Notes: a model not told the origin generated them from the sequence alone. A stretch of 64,000 nt of DNA from Dermanyssus gallinae (GCA_003439945.1 QVRM01004000.1:226501-290500); one strand, 5' to 3'. Positions 13,040 to 26,092 are shown, numbered from the stretch's first letter. Translations and numbers: made by a program.

Positions 13040-13897
13040 ATATATATAATTAAAGACGTTTTGCCTAAGTATGCGTATAAAGTGACCTTTCCTGTATTAA
13101 GTCTGCCTAGGCGGTGCATATCACGCCCGAAAGTGAATCACGTATGTCCGTGTCCTTCAGCTAGTGTTAGCGGATGAACCGCGTGATCAAACAGTTTGTG
13201 CTGGCCGAGCATGAACAGGCGGAAAGCGGAAACAGGGCATCGCGGTTTTTTCCGTAGAGCGGAAGTGCTGGGTTGGTGATGGTGTTCGTTCGCCCTTCCT
13301 TCTACATACATGCACACAGTTCGACAAAGATAAGAAACTGAACTCGGCCGAACTCGATAGGGTCGTCCTTGTTGCGATGCTTTCTGTGTTAGGGTCTCAG
13401 GTCTAGCCCTGGAGGTAGGAGAAAAGAAAGGAGAATGTGCGCCGAATAGAAAGAGAACATTTTTTTACATTGTTATTGCTCCCGCAAGATGGTCATAAAC
13501 TTTTGCCGACCGTCTCCAGACGAGTTTGGATAGAATTTGGGGCGTAGCTGGCTGAGACACTCTATTCGCATCGTTGCCGACACACGTTCTGCCCTTGTTT
13601 GCGTCCGCCGGTCTGTGCTTTTACCCCTGCTCCCTCAGTTTACTCTACCGCGTAGTGCATTGCATTTACGTTCTCGCATTGCGTAGCACGTAAAACGGGG
13701 CGTATTTATTTTTGCATATACATGTATATGCTTCAGAATATATCTTTGTACACATTCGCATATATCGTTTTCAGAAGATATATTTGTAGGGTAGCATTGC
13801 TTCGCATCTTTTAAAGGCAACTGTAATTCTTGTTCGCATGGCAGATTTGCCCGAATTCGTCTTACATAAATAGCGAAGTACGAATTAGAAAGAAAGC
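12186..13897. other. Non-genic stretch with two long TA tracts
   Basis: TA tracts lie at 12767-12793 and 12994-13048. The 200 bases between them repeat the word AAGGCGTAGTG (near 12826 and 12956) but otherwise show no structure. No gene recognised. Confidence 0.5.
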
Positions 13898-13975
13898 GGC
13901 TCTGGATTCAAATACACGACCTCCCGAATCTGATGGTCCTTTATTCAATTGCTCTGACCACTGTCTTTGGAAGGC
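13898..13975 (-). repeat. Degenerate tRNA-derived SINE head
   Basis: Read on the minus strand this has an A-box-like AGTGGTCAGAGCA, a stretch GATTCGGGAGGTCGTG and a B-box-like TTTGAATCC about where tRNA promoter boxes should be (RNA polymerase III consensus GGTTCGAANCC). The acceptor and D stems do not pair cleanly, so I read it as a SINE head and not a functional tRNA. No flanking target-site duplication is obvious. It is different in sequence from the SINE family at 27.3, 51.2 and 58.5 kb. Confidence 0.5.
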
Positions 13976-14249
13976 CCACCAAAGCCGGCTGCCAACACCC
14001 GCTCAATCGGTGTTGGCAACCAACAATACCTAGTGTCAGACTCTCAGCCACTAAGTAATGCAATCCTCCTCACCCTATAGGTCTAAACTGACTCATACCG
14101 ACGTCGCGTAAAGCGACTTTGACTCCGTGACGGTAGCCGGATACCGCCGTCGTTAGTTCGAGGCTGCCCCCTCTTTAAAGAGAATCCTAGCCAGGGGACT
14201 TCGTTCACCTTCTTGATGAAGTTTTTAGTAGTGTAGCCACCTAGTGAGG

Positions 14250-14745
14250 CCCGTAGCCAAGGTCACGTCAAGGTATTTAGCGAATGTTAAGATTGGGATC
14301 GAGTGGCCCACATGAGCCAGGTTGATCTCGCCTGTGATCCTACGACCCGTCGAATAGAGAACTTCCGCCCTTTCGGGCGCCAGTTGCACGGCGATGATGG
14401 TTCCGCATTTGCTCCTAAAGCATGTAGTGCGTTTTGTGTGCGGCTGTCTCTAACGTTAATACTCTCGCCGTGCCTTAACTGTGAGGGCGGGGTTGTAGGC
14501 GTATGCCACTGTCCCTACACCCTCTAGCTATCTGTCTAGCCGCAAGATTTCGTCGTAGGCCCGGTTTCATAGAACCAACCTCAGGGCGGAGGCCTGCGGC
14601 ACTCCGGAAAACACCTTATATGAGCCGCTTCCCGTTTTAGGCAACCCTGTCTCAAGATAAGAGGAAATGATCCGCTAGGGGAAGGCCTAAATCTTTGCGT
14701 CTTTGAGCTTCCACGTTGTCCTTTGCACTCCAGTGTTCCACCCGT
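14250..14745 (-). mobile_element. Decayed R1-like LINE RT remnant
   Basis: On the minus strand the piece GSGSYKVFSGVPQASALRLV corresponds to RT motif B (GxPQGSxLGP), followed after a stop by AYDEILRLD (R1-type YDxxLRL), then GTVAYAYNPALTV at about 14485-14520, where the catalytic YADD has decayed to YAYN, and then an LAPERAEVL segment matching the R1 LAPEKTE box. At least two in-frame stops interrupt it. This order is diagnostic of the palm domain of R1/LOA-group elements. It is non-functional. A separate R1-like remnant lies on the same strand at 18.9-20.1 kb. Confidence 0.75.
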
Positions 14746-15511
<766 letters not shown>

Positions 15512-15539
15512 AGTACAAGAAAAAGGATCTTTGCTGCGT

Positions 15540-16280
15540 ATTTACGATCACTGGCGCCTGACTCTAGCTCTTTGCAGGCTCCGTGGGTTGTTGGTCTCTG
15601 TCTCTTTTTTTTTGTCGTTGTTGTTGTTGTGGTGGTGGTCCTTTTTTCTGCGGCTCTGCATCGGCTCGCGCTGGTCTGGGCCTTTTGTAGTGAATGAAGT
15701 AGCATAGGGGAAAAGCCGCCGATGCGAGCGGCCTAGCTCGTCGAGTCGTGTCCGGCATAAGTCAGCGTCCGCTCGGACGACAGAGCCTCCTCTACAGGCG
15801 GCTCCCGTTGTCGCGACGCATATCGCACACGGGTAGGTAGGTAGGTACAAGGTCACTCGTGTGCAATAGGGCGAGGCGAAGGCCCTACACCACCGACTTG
15901 GCAGCGACCGTCGCTGACCGCCTCGGCCGCTACTAAGAAGTGTATGGCGCTGGCCTTCGAGAGGGCTCGCACAGAGGAGGCGGCGGCGGCGGCGGACGGT
16001 GCCGTCTAGCGACCCGGCTCTAGGACCAAGAATGCGTCTATGAGAAAGCGACAACTTGAGCATAGACGGCGAAAAGGAGGAGAAGGAGGGGGAGGAAACG
16101 AGAAGGAGAAGGAGGGGGAGGAGGGAGAAAAACAACGAGGACGAACTCGAAGACGACCCATGCCACCGATGTTAAGGTATGATGTCTTTTCTTGCCATGG
16201 GCTGCTCCTCGTTGCTGTTTTTTTCTGGTCGGTGGTGGTGGTCGTGGTGGTGGTGAGTGGGCAGTCTCCGTGAAGAAGGC
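15540..16280. promoter_or_regulatory. GC-rich island with trinucleotide runs
   Basis: High G+C with TTGTTGTTG, GGCGGCGGCGG (about 15978-15996), long purine-rich GGAGAAGGAGG (about 16075-16130) and GGTGGTGGT runs. The minus strand stays open from 16135 to 15548, but the translation is Ser/Arg/Leu low complexity with no domain. The probable meaning is promoter/UTR-type DNA. No start or splice site is convincing. Confidence 0.3.
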
Positions 16281-16605
16281 CTGGACCTGAAGTGGTCCTA
16301 GCCTCGGTCCATGCTGCTCTGTCTTTCGTTCTCTAAATACGAGAATGGCTGCACACGTACTACATGACACGCAAAAATAACGTAAGTGGCGTTTCCTGAC
16401 GCCGTTTTCTATATATATATCTATATATATATATATATATAACCCATTATGGTGTGGAACAATTTTCCCCAAGTAAACGTGACGACAAAATACATCAACC
16501 TTAACTCTAGTCCAAGTTCGTGTCGACCACCTGGACAAGATACTTAGTAGTATCGCCGGCTAATCTGAGACACTTGCATACCTTAGCAATGACTCCCTCA
16601 GCAAT

Positions 16606-16659
<54 letters not shown>

Positions 16660-18307
16660 TAGTTTATATAATGTGTTTTTGCCATCTAGGGAATACCGCT
16701 ACGTTCATGTCGAAATCGCACATCCATTACGTACAGGCGCCTGACGAAGATTACTGTGAAGTGCATAACCCCATTAAACAGCAACATTCATAACCGAAGC
16801 CAGGAGAAGTAAGGAAGACTCCAGGTTTAGCAATTTTGTCAATTTCACACCAGCCACACAGACAGCCCGTAATGTACTATGCATTCTGAAAGCCTTCCGG
16901 TACAGAAAAGTCTAAGTTGGGGTTGTCTGTACCGTTTCTGCTCGCCCCGTCTCTTTCTCCGTGTCGGTGCTGCACGTGGACATCCTTGTCCCAACCTCCC
17001 GAGAACGCGTGGACGCTGGAAAGAGTGTTGCATTCTGCCACAGCCTGCGCCACTAGCTGCGTCTTACTTGAAACTATCACGGAACCGACACCGACAAAAT
17101 ACTTGGGATAATTGACGGAAATAATTACTAGAGATCATTCTGTTAAACAAAGTATAGATATACATGCGACGTAGACGGCAATGAAGACGTTTTAATGAGG
17201 CCATTTTTAAGAGATCACTCGTAACTTTTTAACTCACCGGTACGCTGTGGTAAAACCATATCTTAGTTTTCATGTACAGGACAAACAACGCCAAACCCTA
17301 GAGCGGTCTGCGCGTTAAGTCATTTTATTGAGGCTCCCTTTGAAATATGTATTGCCGTGTTTAATCGTGTTCCGAAACAACAAAAGGTAGGAAGGAAATC
17401 CGTTAAGAATCCTCTAGCAGTACTAATGCTACGTTTCTATTACAAATGAGCGGTAAGCTACCTTTAATTAGCTTCGGACGAAGCGATTTGCATCTACAAC
17501 GCTCGCTGGGCCATGACATCCAGTCTTGTAGCTAACGCTAATGGAATAATATAGGTACCTCGTCTAACCGTAACATGAAATGCACTCGAAATGGCGGGCA
17601 CTTTTCAGGCTCAAGGGAGAATGGGTCATATGTGCCTAAATAAATCTGTGTTAACAACCAAAACTCACTTAAGCCAAACGCTAAAAGGAGATCTGCAAGC
17701 ATAACACCAAGCCGTACTTAACGATCCACCGATGGTAGCAGATTAAAGACTGTGGTCTCGGTAGCCAGTGCGCGATGCTTCCGTGACTTCCGATGTGCCC
17801 GATCCTGGGTGTGGAAATCCACTTTTTGCGTTCGAACATGCCAGAAATATATATGCAACGCATTTAGAAATAGGGGATACACTTCCGTTGCGCACTCTGG
17901 TTCTGTGTTCCCCCATGTAATTTTAGGCTGTCACAAGAATTTGCTCCTAAAAAAGCCCGCAGAAACATGCAACATTCCCAACGAAGCCTAAAAAAATGCA
18001 CTTCCAAGATTCACTGGTGGTTACAGGCAGTGGACGGCAGCCTGGAAATCTGCAGAGCCACCTTTAAATCTTGCAGATCATTCCCTATATTTGCTCAATT
18101 AGTACATATATGTACATCGGTACGTTACACCGATTGCAATGATTACGACCGATCATATAAACAAACTGTTCGCTTGGTGTGCTGCTAAATAGTCACACGC
18201 ATAGCCTGATCGCACTAAATTGTTTAAATGAAATCAATATCCTTGCATGACTCTCACATTGCAGGCATTCGACATTATTATTCTCCGCATTTCGTAAAAG
18301 TGATTTT

Positions 18308-18350
<43 letters not shown>

Positions 18351-18889
18351 ACAAGCGGACCATTTGATTTTGATGATTCAACATATTTATTTGTACGCAT
18401 AGTGATATTTTTTTTAGGCGAAACAAATGGCACGTGGGCCACTGTGCCAAACGAAGATTAAGGGCAAGTGCGTGTATTGTTATGAGACATATATATATAT
18501 GCGTGTGTATATAATTTTACGTATAAAAAGCATGGGGAAATAACAATGTTGATAAGGGGCAACCGACTGGTCGAAATACCGTAGTGGTTAATGAAGTCCT
18601 TCTTGATGAGCAAATGTGCAATGTTCATGCTGCGTATGCCATTAGATCAATCAATATGTGTCAAATAGGCCTTTTTGGTGAGGCCGTGAAGCCGACGGAG
18701 CATCCGCGGTCGCTAGTCGTACTGATCATTCGATCCTGTTGGAGGGCAGCACGCAGGCAGCGGGTGGCCAAGTCACGAGCCATTAACAGATATTGCCGGG
18801 GCGGTTTCATCAGCCTTGCTGGTACTGTTCCGCAAACTACTACAACGACTGCTTATCGTAACGTTGCGCCAATGCATGCTTTCCTGTTT
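16281..18889. other. Non-genic stretch with TA tracts
   Basis: TA tracts at 16410-16442, 16612-16657 and 18310-18347. The frames between them are short and unrecognised. Confidence 0.5.
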
Positions 18890-20130
18890 TTTTCTGTATG
18901 TTTGTTTGTAGATTAACTGGTATGGTGCGTCATGCACACGGGGGGTCTTGTTAAAACTACGGTAGTGTGGCATTAACAAACCCACTAAATTTACTCGTCG
19001 CCATTGCTCCTTGTAGAAGGTACCCGCAGCAAGATCTCTTGTCATGATTACTTCAACTGGGCGCTTCATCTTGCTATTAGGATATATCTTCTCCGCTCTT
19101 CGACTTTGTGTAGCGATTCTTTTCGCCGCCCCGTAGACAAATTCTGCAAATCTTCTCACTATGAACCAGGATTTATGATCCATGAGGAACGCAAGGCTCT
19201 GTATGTCAGGGAACGTCCCAGTCTTAGACTCCGAGACAGTAACTCTTGCTCGGTATTGAAAATGACGCAGCGGCCGCAGCAGTATCTCACATCGTCAGCC
19301 TCTCCTAGGTTGCACGTATGGCATACGTGGGAGTCAGCTTTTTGCAATACGGTGAAGGTATTGCTGAAAGCAGCCACCGATTTTTCGCAGCTCCGCTGAA
19401 GCTTTCCTAGGTGTTTGCTGCACAGAGCATATTAGGTGTTCATGTGAGAGCAGTCTTTTCCAGGATCACGCCACCCAGGTACTTGACTTGAGATTGTGGA
19501 TGTTACAGGGTGCCCTTCTAGCCGTATGCTTAAATTCTGTAGAGGGCATTGCTTTCGTTTTTTTGTAAGAGACCTAGCATGTAGATGTATTGCCGGCAAT
19601 CCGCCAGGGCTCTGTTGCCTGACCCTTCGGGAAGATTCTTGTCAAAAGTGGTAACGATCATTGCCAGATCGTCTGCGTAGGCGACGGAATTGACTTCCGG
19701 GGGACGTAGGAGTCTTAGTATTCCATCGTAAATTATGTAGGTTGTGTTACACAGGGTAGGCTTCGGTAGACAGACCCTTAGGGTACCTAACTGTGACTGT
19801 ACAGCATCCACGCATTCGTAGTTAAATGCTCGCTCTTTTAGGTATGCCGCTGGGATGGGTCGTAAGTAGAGGGACACGCCTTTGTTTACAAGTGACTTGT
19901 TTACGACGTCCCACGAAAGCGTAATTAATGCGTATTTTTCACATCAAAGAGGATGGCCAGACAACGCGATTGGTTGGCTCTCGGTGCATTCGTATAAGTT
20001 TGGAGCTATGTTTAGAACTTTGCTGATAGCCGAGTGTGTAAGGTGTCGGGCTCAGAAACCTTTTCGGTTTTCCGACAGCGCCCCTCTGTATTCTAGTTCT
20101 GTTATTAGTGCTTCTATAATGAACCGATTT
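18890..20130 (-). mobile_element. R1-like LINE ORF2 remnant (RT to C-terminal zinc motif)
   Basis: Reading the minus strand, the RT palm appears between about 19900 and 19530: a thumb-proximal YLRPIPAAYL segment, then YDGILRLLRPPEV and VAYADDLAMIV, i.e. the intact catalytic YADD box at about 19669-19683 in an R1-type context. Farther on, 19377-19159 reads HVCHTCNLGEADDVRYCC, corresponding to the C-terminal CCHC-type finger of R1-clade ORF2, but the histidine has become tyrosine. About 19180-19050 continues with FVRRFAEFVY, typical of the extreme C-terminus. The motif-B box (GxPQG) is poorly preserved and the frame changes at least once, so the copy is dead. The R1 clade is assigned by motif resemblance only. 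Confidence 0.75.
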
Positions 20131-20699
20131 ATGTAAATGCGTTGATGCTATTGTCACTAGACAACGCGAGAACTGTTACTGATATCTCCAGGCAAGAGGA
20201 AGGCAAGCGTCTCTATCGTATCACAGGGTCCCCAAATAAGTTCAATTCCGAATTACGTACTGTTGTTTAAATTCAATACCAACGTGGACATGTGGGAATT
20301 ATGTGCAGAACAACACATCCTGAAAATGCGCTCCTTGGCTGGCACATTTGCGTTCTCTTAACGCAATTTTCAATCACGTCTTGGGATAAGTATGGCTGAA
20401 TTTCAGTGATACAGCATTTCTTCTTCTTCAAGACTTAGGTAGTCTTATGTTCGCTGACATAGTCGTTTGACTTCAAAGCACCACAGACAGGAAAAGTCCA
20501 AAAGTATCAAATGCCTCGATCTAGGTGGCCGAATTCTAGACGCCCAAATAAATTATTACACGGTGATATAATACTGCGTTGTGCAATAATGCGTGTGTTT
20601 CTTATCAAGAAAGACTGTCATGTTGAAACTACGTGTTATAGGGATCCATACCATCCAATAGAGGGGAAACATGAGTTATCATGATCTGATACACCTCAC
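20131..20699. other. Non-genic stretch
   Basis: No clear coding sign. It probably includes decayed downstream parts of the transposase element that starts at about 21.03 kb, but nothing convincing can be read. Confidence 0.4.
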
Positions 20700-21033
20700 C
20701 AATGATTGTCTATGAATTCCCTGCAGCGCATTCGACAAAAAATGATTCAAACCCGATTGCCTGACTCCGGTCTGACGGCCACATCCTGTCGAATCGCCGT
20801 GATGTTTTCTGTAGAAACTCCTGGACGAGCATGTGTCGAGAAATTGAGGTTAATAATCAACGCAGTGTCCTTGAATAGTTTCTTCGCAGTTGATGCACTT
20901 GGAACATTTTGTCAACCGAAAATTGAACGCAACTTGCAAATTGCAACAATGAACATTTCACCATATTTGAAGTAATGTCTAGCGATGAGGATGCGCCATT
21001 ATGTTCAATCGCGATCCATGTTATCCATGGCGG
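20700..21033 (-). mobile_element. Transposase N-terminal remnant (helix-turn-helix type)
   Basis: The minus strand, across a stop or two, reads VPSASTAKKLFKD, then ARPGVSTENITAIRQDVAV. Arthropod Tc1/mariner-like transposases with a DUF4817-type N-terminal helix-turn-helix carry the same 'VPSA.TA..L..' and 'RPG.STENI..VRQDV..RPE' order before the DNA-binding helices. No catalytic DDE residues can be seen downstream (20130-20700). The 5' end of the element abuts the TA tract at 21034-21089, fitting a TA-targeting element. Family assignment is from memory of the motif and moderately uncertain. Confidence 0.5.
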
Positions 21034-21050
21034 CATTTTTATTATATAAA

Positions 21051-21089
<39 letters not shown>

Positions 21090-21190
21090 CCGCCATTATA
21101 AACATGGACCGCTATTGAACACAACAACGCATTCTGATCGTTAAAGATTATTTCAAAAATGGTGAAATTCGTATTGCCGCAATTCAATGG
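20930..21190. repeat. Imperfect inverted repeat around a TA tract
   Basis: The left arm (about 20930-21033) and the right arm (21090-about 21190) are inverted copies. The inner ends read TCCATGTTATCCATGGCGG and CCGCCATTATAAACATGGA, and similarity continues outward through a TTTCACCAT-type block and TTGAARTAAT. Only the TA microsatellite and a short AT-rich spacer separate the arms. The left arm is the 5' end of the transposase remnant, so this looks like two copies of one element head to head. Confidence 0.7.
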
Positions 21191-21195
21191 AACAT

Positions 21196-23540
21196 ATTTG
21201 TCTATATACACACATGCATAAACTTCGCCGAATTCTGCGTTTAGATGCTATATAGAAATATACTCTTACTAAGCGCGGTATAGCGTTACGAATGCCGCTT
21301 ATGATCAATGGGGATCAACGCTACGAAGCCATACGAGAGTGGGTTTCGGTGGAGTGTATCGAGTAGGAAACGAGAGACGAAACGTCGCATCGATAAAGGA
21401 AAGTGAAGGCCCAGCGGCGCCGAGCTGATTGAACATGCCGAAGCTGGCTTGGAAACGCCGAGGCAATGCTCTCCTATAGAGCAGCGTTATGCATTATGAT
21501 AGATTAGGCACGAATAGCCTCTGACTCGGTAGCCTCGACCAAGCATGCCGTTTCTTTGAAAACCACGTTTGGCAGCCAGAGTCACAGCTGCTGTTGCAGC
21601 AACAGAAGCAGAACGAGTGTACTAGAAGCATTCAAGAAGTATTCAAACGACTGCCAACTTAAAGGCAGCCTCCAAGTCCGATCCTTAAACCGACTATAGA
21701 GCGCTGGCACATGCTTGCCATTGTTGTTGTGTATACAACATTGCAAACCATTTTTCATACGCAGCCGCAGGTGAACGAACAGCAACCAGGCGTTCAACAG
21801 CGTTTAGAAAACGAAGGCCGATGTTAGCGTTACTCTGGGCTAAATGTGGCGAGCAACAATGCAATTTAATGCAAGTTGCAAAAAAAAACGGGTCGTTGGC
21901 GCAAGCTTTGTGGTGGGCTTGTTAAGTTGCAAAAACGCAGATCATATTTGCTAGAGCGTGTAACCCGTGGCACGTGTGGCTGTTCGCCTAAAGATGCCCA
22001 ACAGGAGCTAAAAAGCACGAAAAGGAATGCTTAGAACAGCCTCTATGTTACTAGACTACCTGGAAAGTATAGGATTGCTTAAATACAGAAGAAGGTGTAC
22101 AACAAAGGAGCATCTAATAGGAGAGAATATACGATGCATATACGTACATAGCATCTTCTTCGGGACGATCTCTGACAATGCATGAAATGCATTAAACGTA
22201 AGTTTGCCGTTGATGCTGTCGACTTCGGTATAAAATCCTAGTTGTACGCTTCTTTGTTGCTGCATGCTGCGTCGCATTAGAGCAACTGTTGAAAATATAA
22301 ATGCGTTTTGCTGCAAATAAGACCGAAAATAGACGTTCCTTCTTATCTGCGTGCGAATAATTCGCTGCAACATGTGACAGCTCACAGCTGCACGCCAAGC
22401 TGCTGGCGAGTGCGACCCCAGTTAGAAAGATCCCACTGGCAGAGATAAAAGCACAGTTTGAATCTTGCCAAGACCAAACCTCCGAATCGAGAAACTCACA
22501 ACACTAAAGTTGCTAGGTAGAAAAGTCCATTTATGTGTATTTCACTATAGAGTGACTAAACTATGAAGTGTACACACATAAGATATACATATGTCTCTTT
22601 GGGACAATGACACTCGTCGACCGAATGTTGTGCTGCAGCTTTGGCGCTAGGAGTCGCAGGTTGGTTTTCGGCGGTGCGACGACAGATGCGACTCGGCAAC
22701 CAATCATCCCTTAGATTTGCAGCTATGAGGTGTGGTTCTTGTCACAACGCCAAAAAAACATGCTCTAACGTGCTCTTTCACTGTCGGTTGACAGCCGGCG
22801 TCGGCTTACTAATGGTAAAAACGGATCATCGGAAAGTAGAATGTCGACAGAGTGTGCCGCCTAGAGCCTATGCCGCATTAGACAGTGCCGCTTTTCTTGG
22901 GCTTGTGGGCGTTGTCGCCATCGTCTTATTGTTCGAAAGTAATTTTTTTGTCGTAAAGTCTCACTATCTTTATCTAGCGCAGCTCAGTGCCCGCTGTGTC
23001 CGGTGGCTGCTTGGGTGGAATAATTAAGACCCCGTCTAGAGTGGTAATTATACTGATGATAATGATGAAGATGAAAACGGTGAAGATGGCTCGGAAAGCC
23101 AGCCAGGTACAACGTAAAACATAACGACACAGAAAAATGATACACTAAAAGTGTTCAGTAGTAAAGCTAAACTGAGTCAATACATATAAAAGTAAATGGG
23201 TAAAACGACAAGCATAAGGAGCCACAGAATTACCGGTCGGTCGCAACAAATAAAGCCGTGGTAACACTAAAGAGATGGGACAGCCAAAGAAGAACGAGTA
23301 AGAGAGAGATGGAGAAAGAGACATACACAGACCAAGTTCGGCAGTACGTAAAGAAGGGCCCCTTTGATGAAGCGTCCTCGTAACCGCCGTCATGTATGAG
23401 TTTGCTGGTCAACTAGACCTCTAATCTAGGACTTGTTCGTGCGTCTACGGTCGTAGCTGCTACTGCTAGGGGCACTTGAATTACGCGTGCAGCAAGATTG
23501 CTTCGTTCGTGTACTGAGAGTACGCTCATCTATAGCTCAT
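21196..23540. other. Non-genic stretch
   Basis: Frames on the + strand at 22641-23027 and others are open but not protein-like enough to call; the first lacks an ATG at its start. No repeats of note apart from a GATGATAATGATGAAGATG purine run near 23054-23072. Confidence 0.45.
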
Positions 23541-24000
23541 AGCTTTGCCTGGGGTTGGATCGGGCCACAGAAGGCGGGTTGCCCTTTTGCCACTGTGAAA
23601 TATGGTCTAGTCGTCGAGTTCTTGTAGGATGGCGAGTGGAGGGGAAGAGACTAAGAAGTGCGAGAGATATTTTTTTTCTCAGCTTTTCTCTCATTTTGCT
23701 GTTTTGCACTTCCGCCCCTTTTCGTCCTCTCACCTTTCTTTTCTTCATTCTCTATCTATCGCCTCGAGGTCGTGTCGGCCGACGGCGTTTTCGCGGCGCT
23801 TTGAATCCGGGTTGCGGGGCCACCTCGTGTCTCTCGTGGTGTCAGGTTCAAGGGTCTCCATCTCAATGTTCTTCATCTTTTTTTTCGACGACGACGACGA
23901 TAAAGATGATGATGGTGGTACTGATGATGATCACAGGAGTGGCGCTGCCGTCGTCGTCGCTGCCGCCGCAAATTAAATGAAGACTCTTGATTCACCCTCG
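23541..24000. promoter_or_regulatory. GC-rich low-complexity island
   Basis: CT-rich (about 23670-23760) followed by GACGACGACGA and GATGATGATGG runs (about 23886-23930) and GTCGTCGTCGCTGCCGCCGC near 23950-23970. Frames are open in several phases without domains. Confidence 0.3.
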
Positions 24001-24107
24001 TCTCCCCATTTGCGCATCTCAACTTATCTAACTGTATGTATTTTTCGCCGCTTCTCTATTTACTGAGCTCTTCCAGAGTCGTCAGGTCGAACCTTGGGGC
24101 TGCTATG

Positions 24108-24368
24108 CTAGGCTGGCGTCTTCCGTAAGATCGGTACAATCCCGGTCTTGCGCGTTGTTCCTACTTTCGCTCGATACACTAGCTGTATATGCGAATACAC
24201 GCTGGTGAAGACAAGTACGTTGGCGAGGCCCACGAACAGAAGGTGCAGCTGGTACGTCTGTTGCGAATTTGCGTTGAATCCGCGACCGCCAAGTGGATGT
24301 TTCCTCGTTAAAGATTTGGGCCGTCTGACTTCAAACGGTTTTTTGACAGAAGCTGCAGCACTCTCCAC
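24108..24368 (-). CDS. Unrecognised protein-like segment with one membrane-like helix, possible exon
   Basis: The minus strand is open across 24368-24108 and translates into a balanced, non-repetitive sequence: a basic N-terminal half (VKKPFEVRRPKSLTRK), then a hydrophobic stretch LLFVGLANVLVFTSVY of about membrane-spanning length, then a basic tail ending at a stop after ILRKTPA. There is no ATG in the N-terminal half, so if real it would be an internal or last exon; CAGTAG just upstream could be an acceptor. AAAGTAGGA after the hydrophobic segment is a possible donor. I do not recognise the family. The opposite strand is also open, which lowers confidence. Confidence 0.25.
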   Translation of the reverse strand: MESAAASVKKPFEVRRPKSLTRKHPLGGRGFNANSQQTYQLHLLFVGLANVLVFTSVYSHIQLVYRAKVGTTRKTGIVPILRKTPA

Positions 24369-26092
24369 TACTGCAACTCGTAGCTATGCGATTTGATCAA
24401 AAGACCCTACAAAGCATGTAACATGCCAGTTGGAAACGCGGGTTTTTGGGGCAAAGGCTTACCCATAATGCCGTAAAGGTCTGCTTGTTTACTTTTACTC
24501 GTAAGAGAAATCACAAAAAATGTAACTCAATACGGCGTAATTGGCCGACATACACGTACCAGCCTCCGCCGTTCTTTTCGTTCTCATTTACGTCCTCCCC
24601 CGTTTTCCATGCGCCCCCGCTCATTTGCTGTGGGTGCTCGAGCGTAGCCGAGCCGAGTTCCCGACTGGCTACAAGACATACATTACTGCTTGATTGCAGG
24701 ATTGCCAAACCACAACGACGCGCGTTTGCCGGCGTTACCAGCGTACCAGCTTTGTATTGCGTACGCCACGGATCCTGTTAGAGCCAATTTCCGTCTTGGT
24801 TCCGTGCTGCTGCTGCTGCGCTGTTAGCCAGGATTCGCCCTATCCAGGTTAGCTAACCGGCTCACTAGCCGATCGACGTTTGACAGTTGCAACACTACCT
24901 GGTGTTTCTTATATATACCGATATACGGCATACACGGTATGCGGTACCATGTATCAGCCGATTGCGGCACAGCGAATCATCGGTTTGGGCTAGTAGCAGG
25001 GTGCGGAACAAATGGTGGGGATATTTGACACAGCACAGCCATTGTGAGTTGTGTGTCGTTGCTCCGTCTGTACGTGAAAGCGTACCGCTGTATGTCTCTA
25101 AGCCGTTTGTGCCCCAATAGTGTGTCGTGAGAGGACTTCTCACGGAGAAGCGAGAAGCTGTCCATATCGGACAGACAACCCAGCTGCCAGCTGTATCGAA
25201 CGGATCGAGAAGTCGTCAGGCTTGGTATGAAGCCGCCTTCTCTTTTGTTGTATTGAACGGACGGACGGACGAACGAACGAGCTTGCCTTGAGTCTCCTGT
25301 AAATGCGTACCTGCTTGTACGCCTAACATGACACTATTGCTAGTGTCTGCAACTGTCTTTCTACTGCTACCGTATCGATATATCTGCCGGTCGTCGTCGC
25401 AATATTCCACCCGGGTTCCGCAGTTTCTGTCAGGTCTGTGCATAGGGCTAGACGTCCTGCCAGTGGTGGCTCCTGGGGGTGGCTCGTGTACCCTTACTGA
25501 TGGCTTACTGGTGTCGATTTGTTGTCCATAGCACCAAAGACGCCAGCCTACACTATGCGGCAGCAATACTTCAGTCGGCTGTGTTGTCTAACTTCAAAGT
25601 ACTGTGGAATATGGGCGACGCTATACAACTTGTCGCCTATCGACCTCGACGATTCGGCTGCCTTTCAATATCGTCACTTCGTCCCGTGAACAGCGACAGC
25701 AGTAAAAGCAACAAGCCGAGCATGCTCAGCCATAGGACCATACAAATACGAAATACATTTATACATACACATAAACACAGCATGCATCTCTACAAATATA
25801 CACATAACCAAAGCGAACAGATATTCGCTCGCACACACACATTCCCGCACACATGTTACTACCTCGATATTGAACATGGAGCCGAACGAATAGAGACAAA
25901 CACTGGAAAGTGGAGTCGTACCAGGTACGCGCATACGTACCACCGTTACGAAGCACGTGAGCGACACTCGAATATTTAATAGCTACCTTTAGGGGTTTGA
26001 GTGAATGTTTTTGACTTTTTCGCGCTCGTTCTCACTATCTCTCTTTCTCCCCTTCATTCGTTTCCTCTCTGATCGCTGTCATCATTCCTCAG
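24369..26092. other. Non-genic stretch with a small secretory-like ORF
   Basis: Anonymous sequence. At 25328-25531 (+) an ATG-initiated 67-codon frame begins MTLLLVSATVFLLLP, which looks like a signal peptide, and ends with a Cys-containing tail. It has no recognisable relative and is within the chance range for this much sequence, so it is mentioned and not called separately. Confidence 0.4.

Noticed and set aside
15548..16135. 195-codon minus-strand frame with a hydrophobic start
   Set aside because: The hydrophobic start is a CTC/CTT simple repeat, and the rest is Arg/Ser low complexity with an Asn/Lys run from a repeat.
22641..23027. 128-codon + strand frame with a hydrophobic middle
   Set aside because: It starts at a non-ATG codon, shows no domain, and the composition is not distinguishable from chance.
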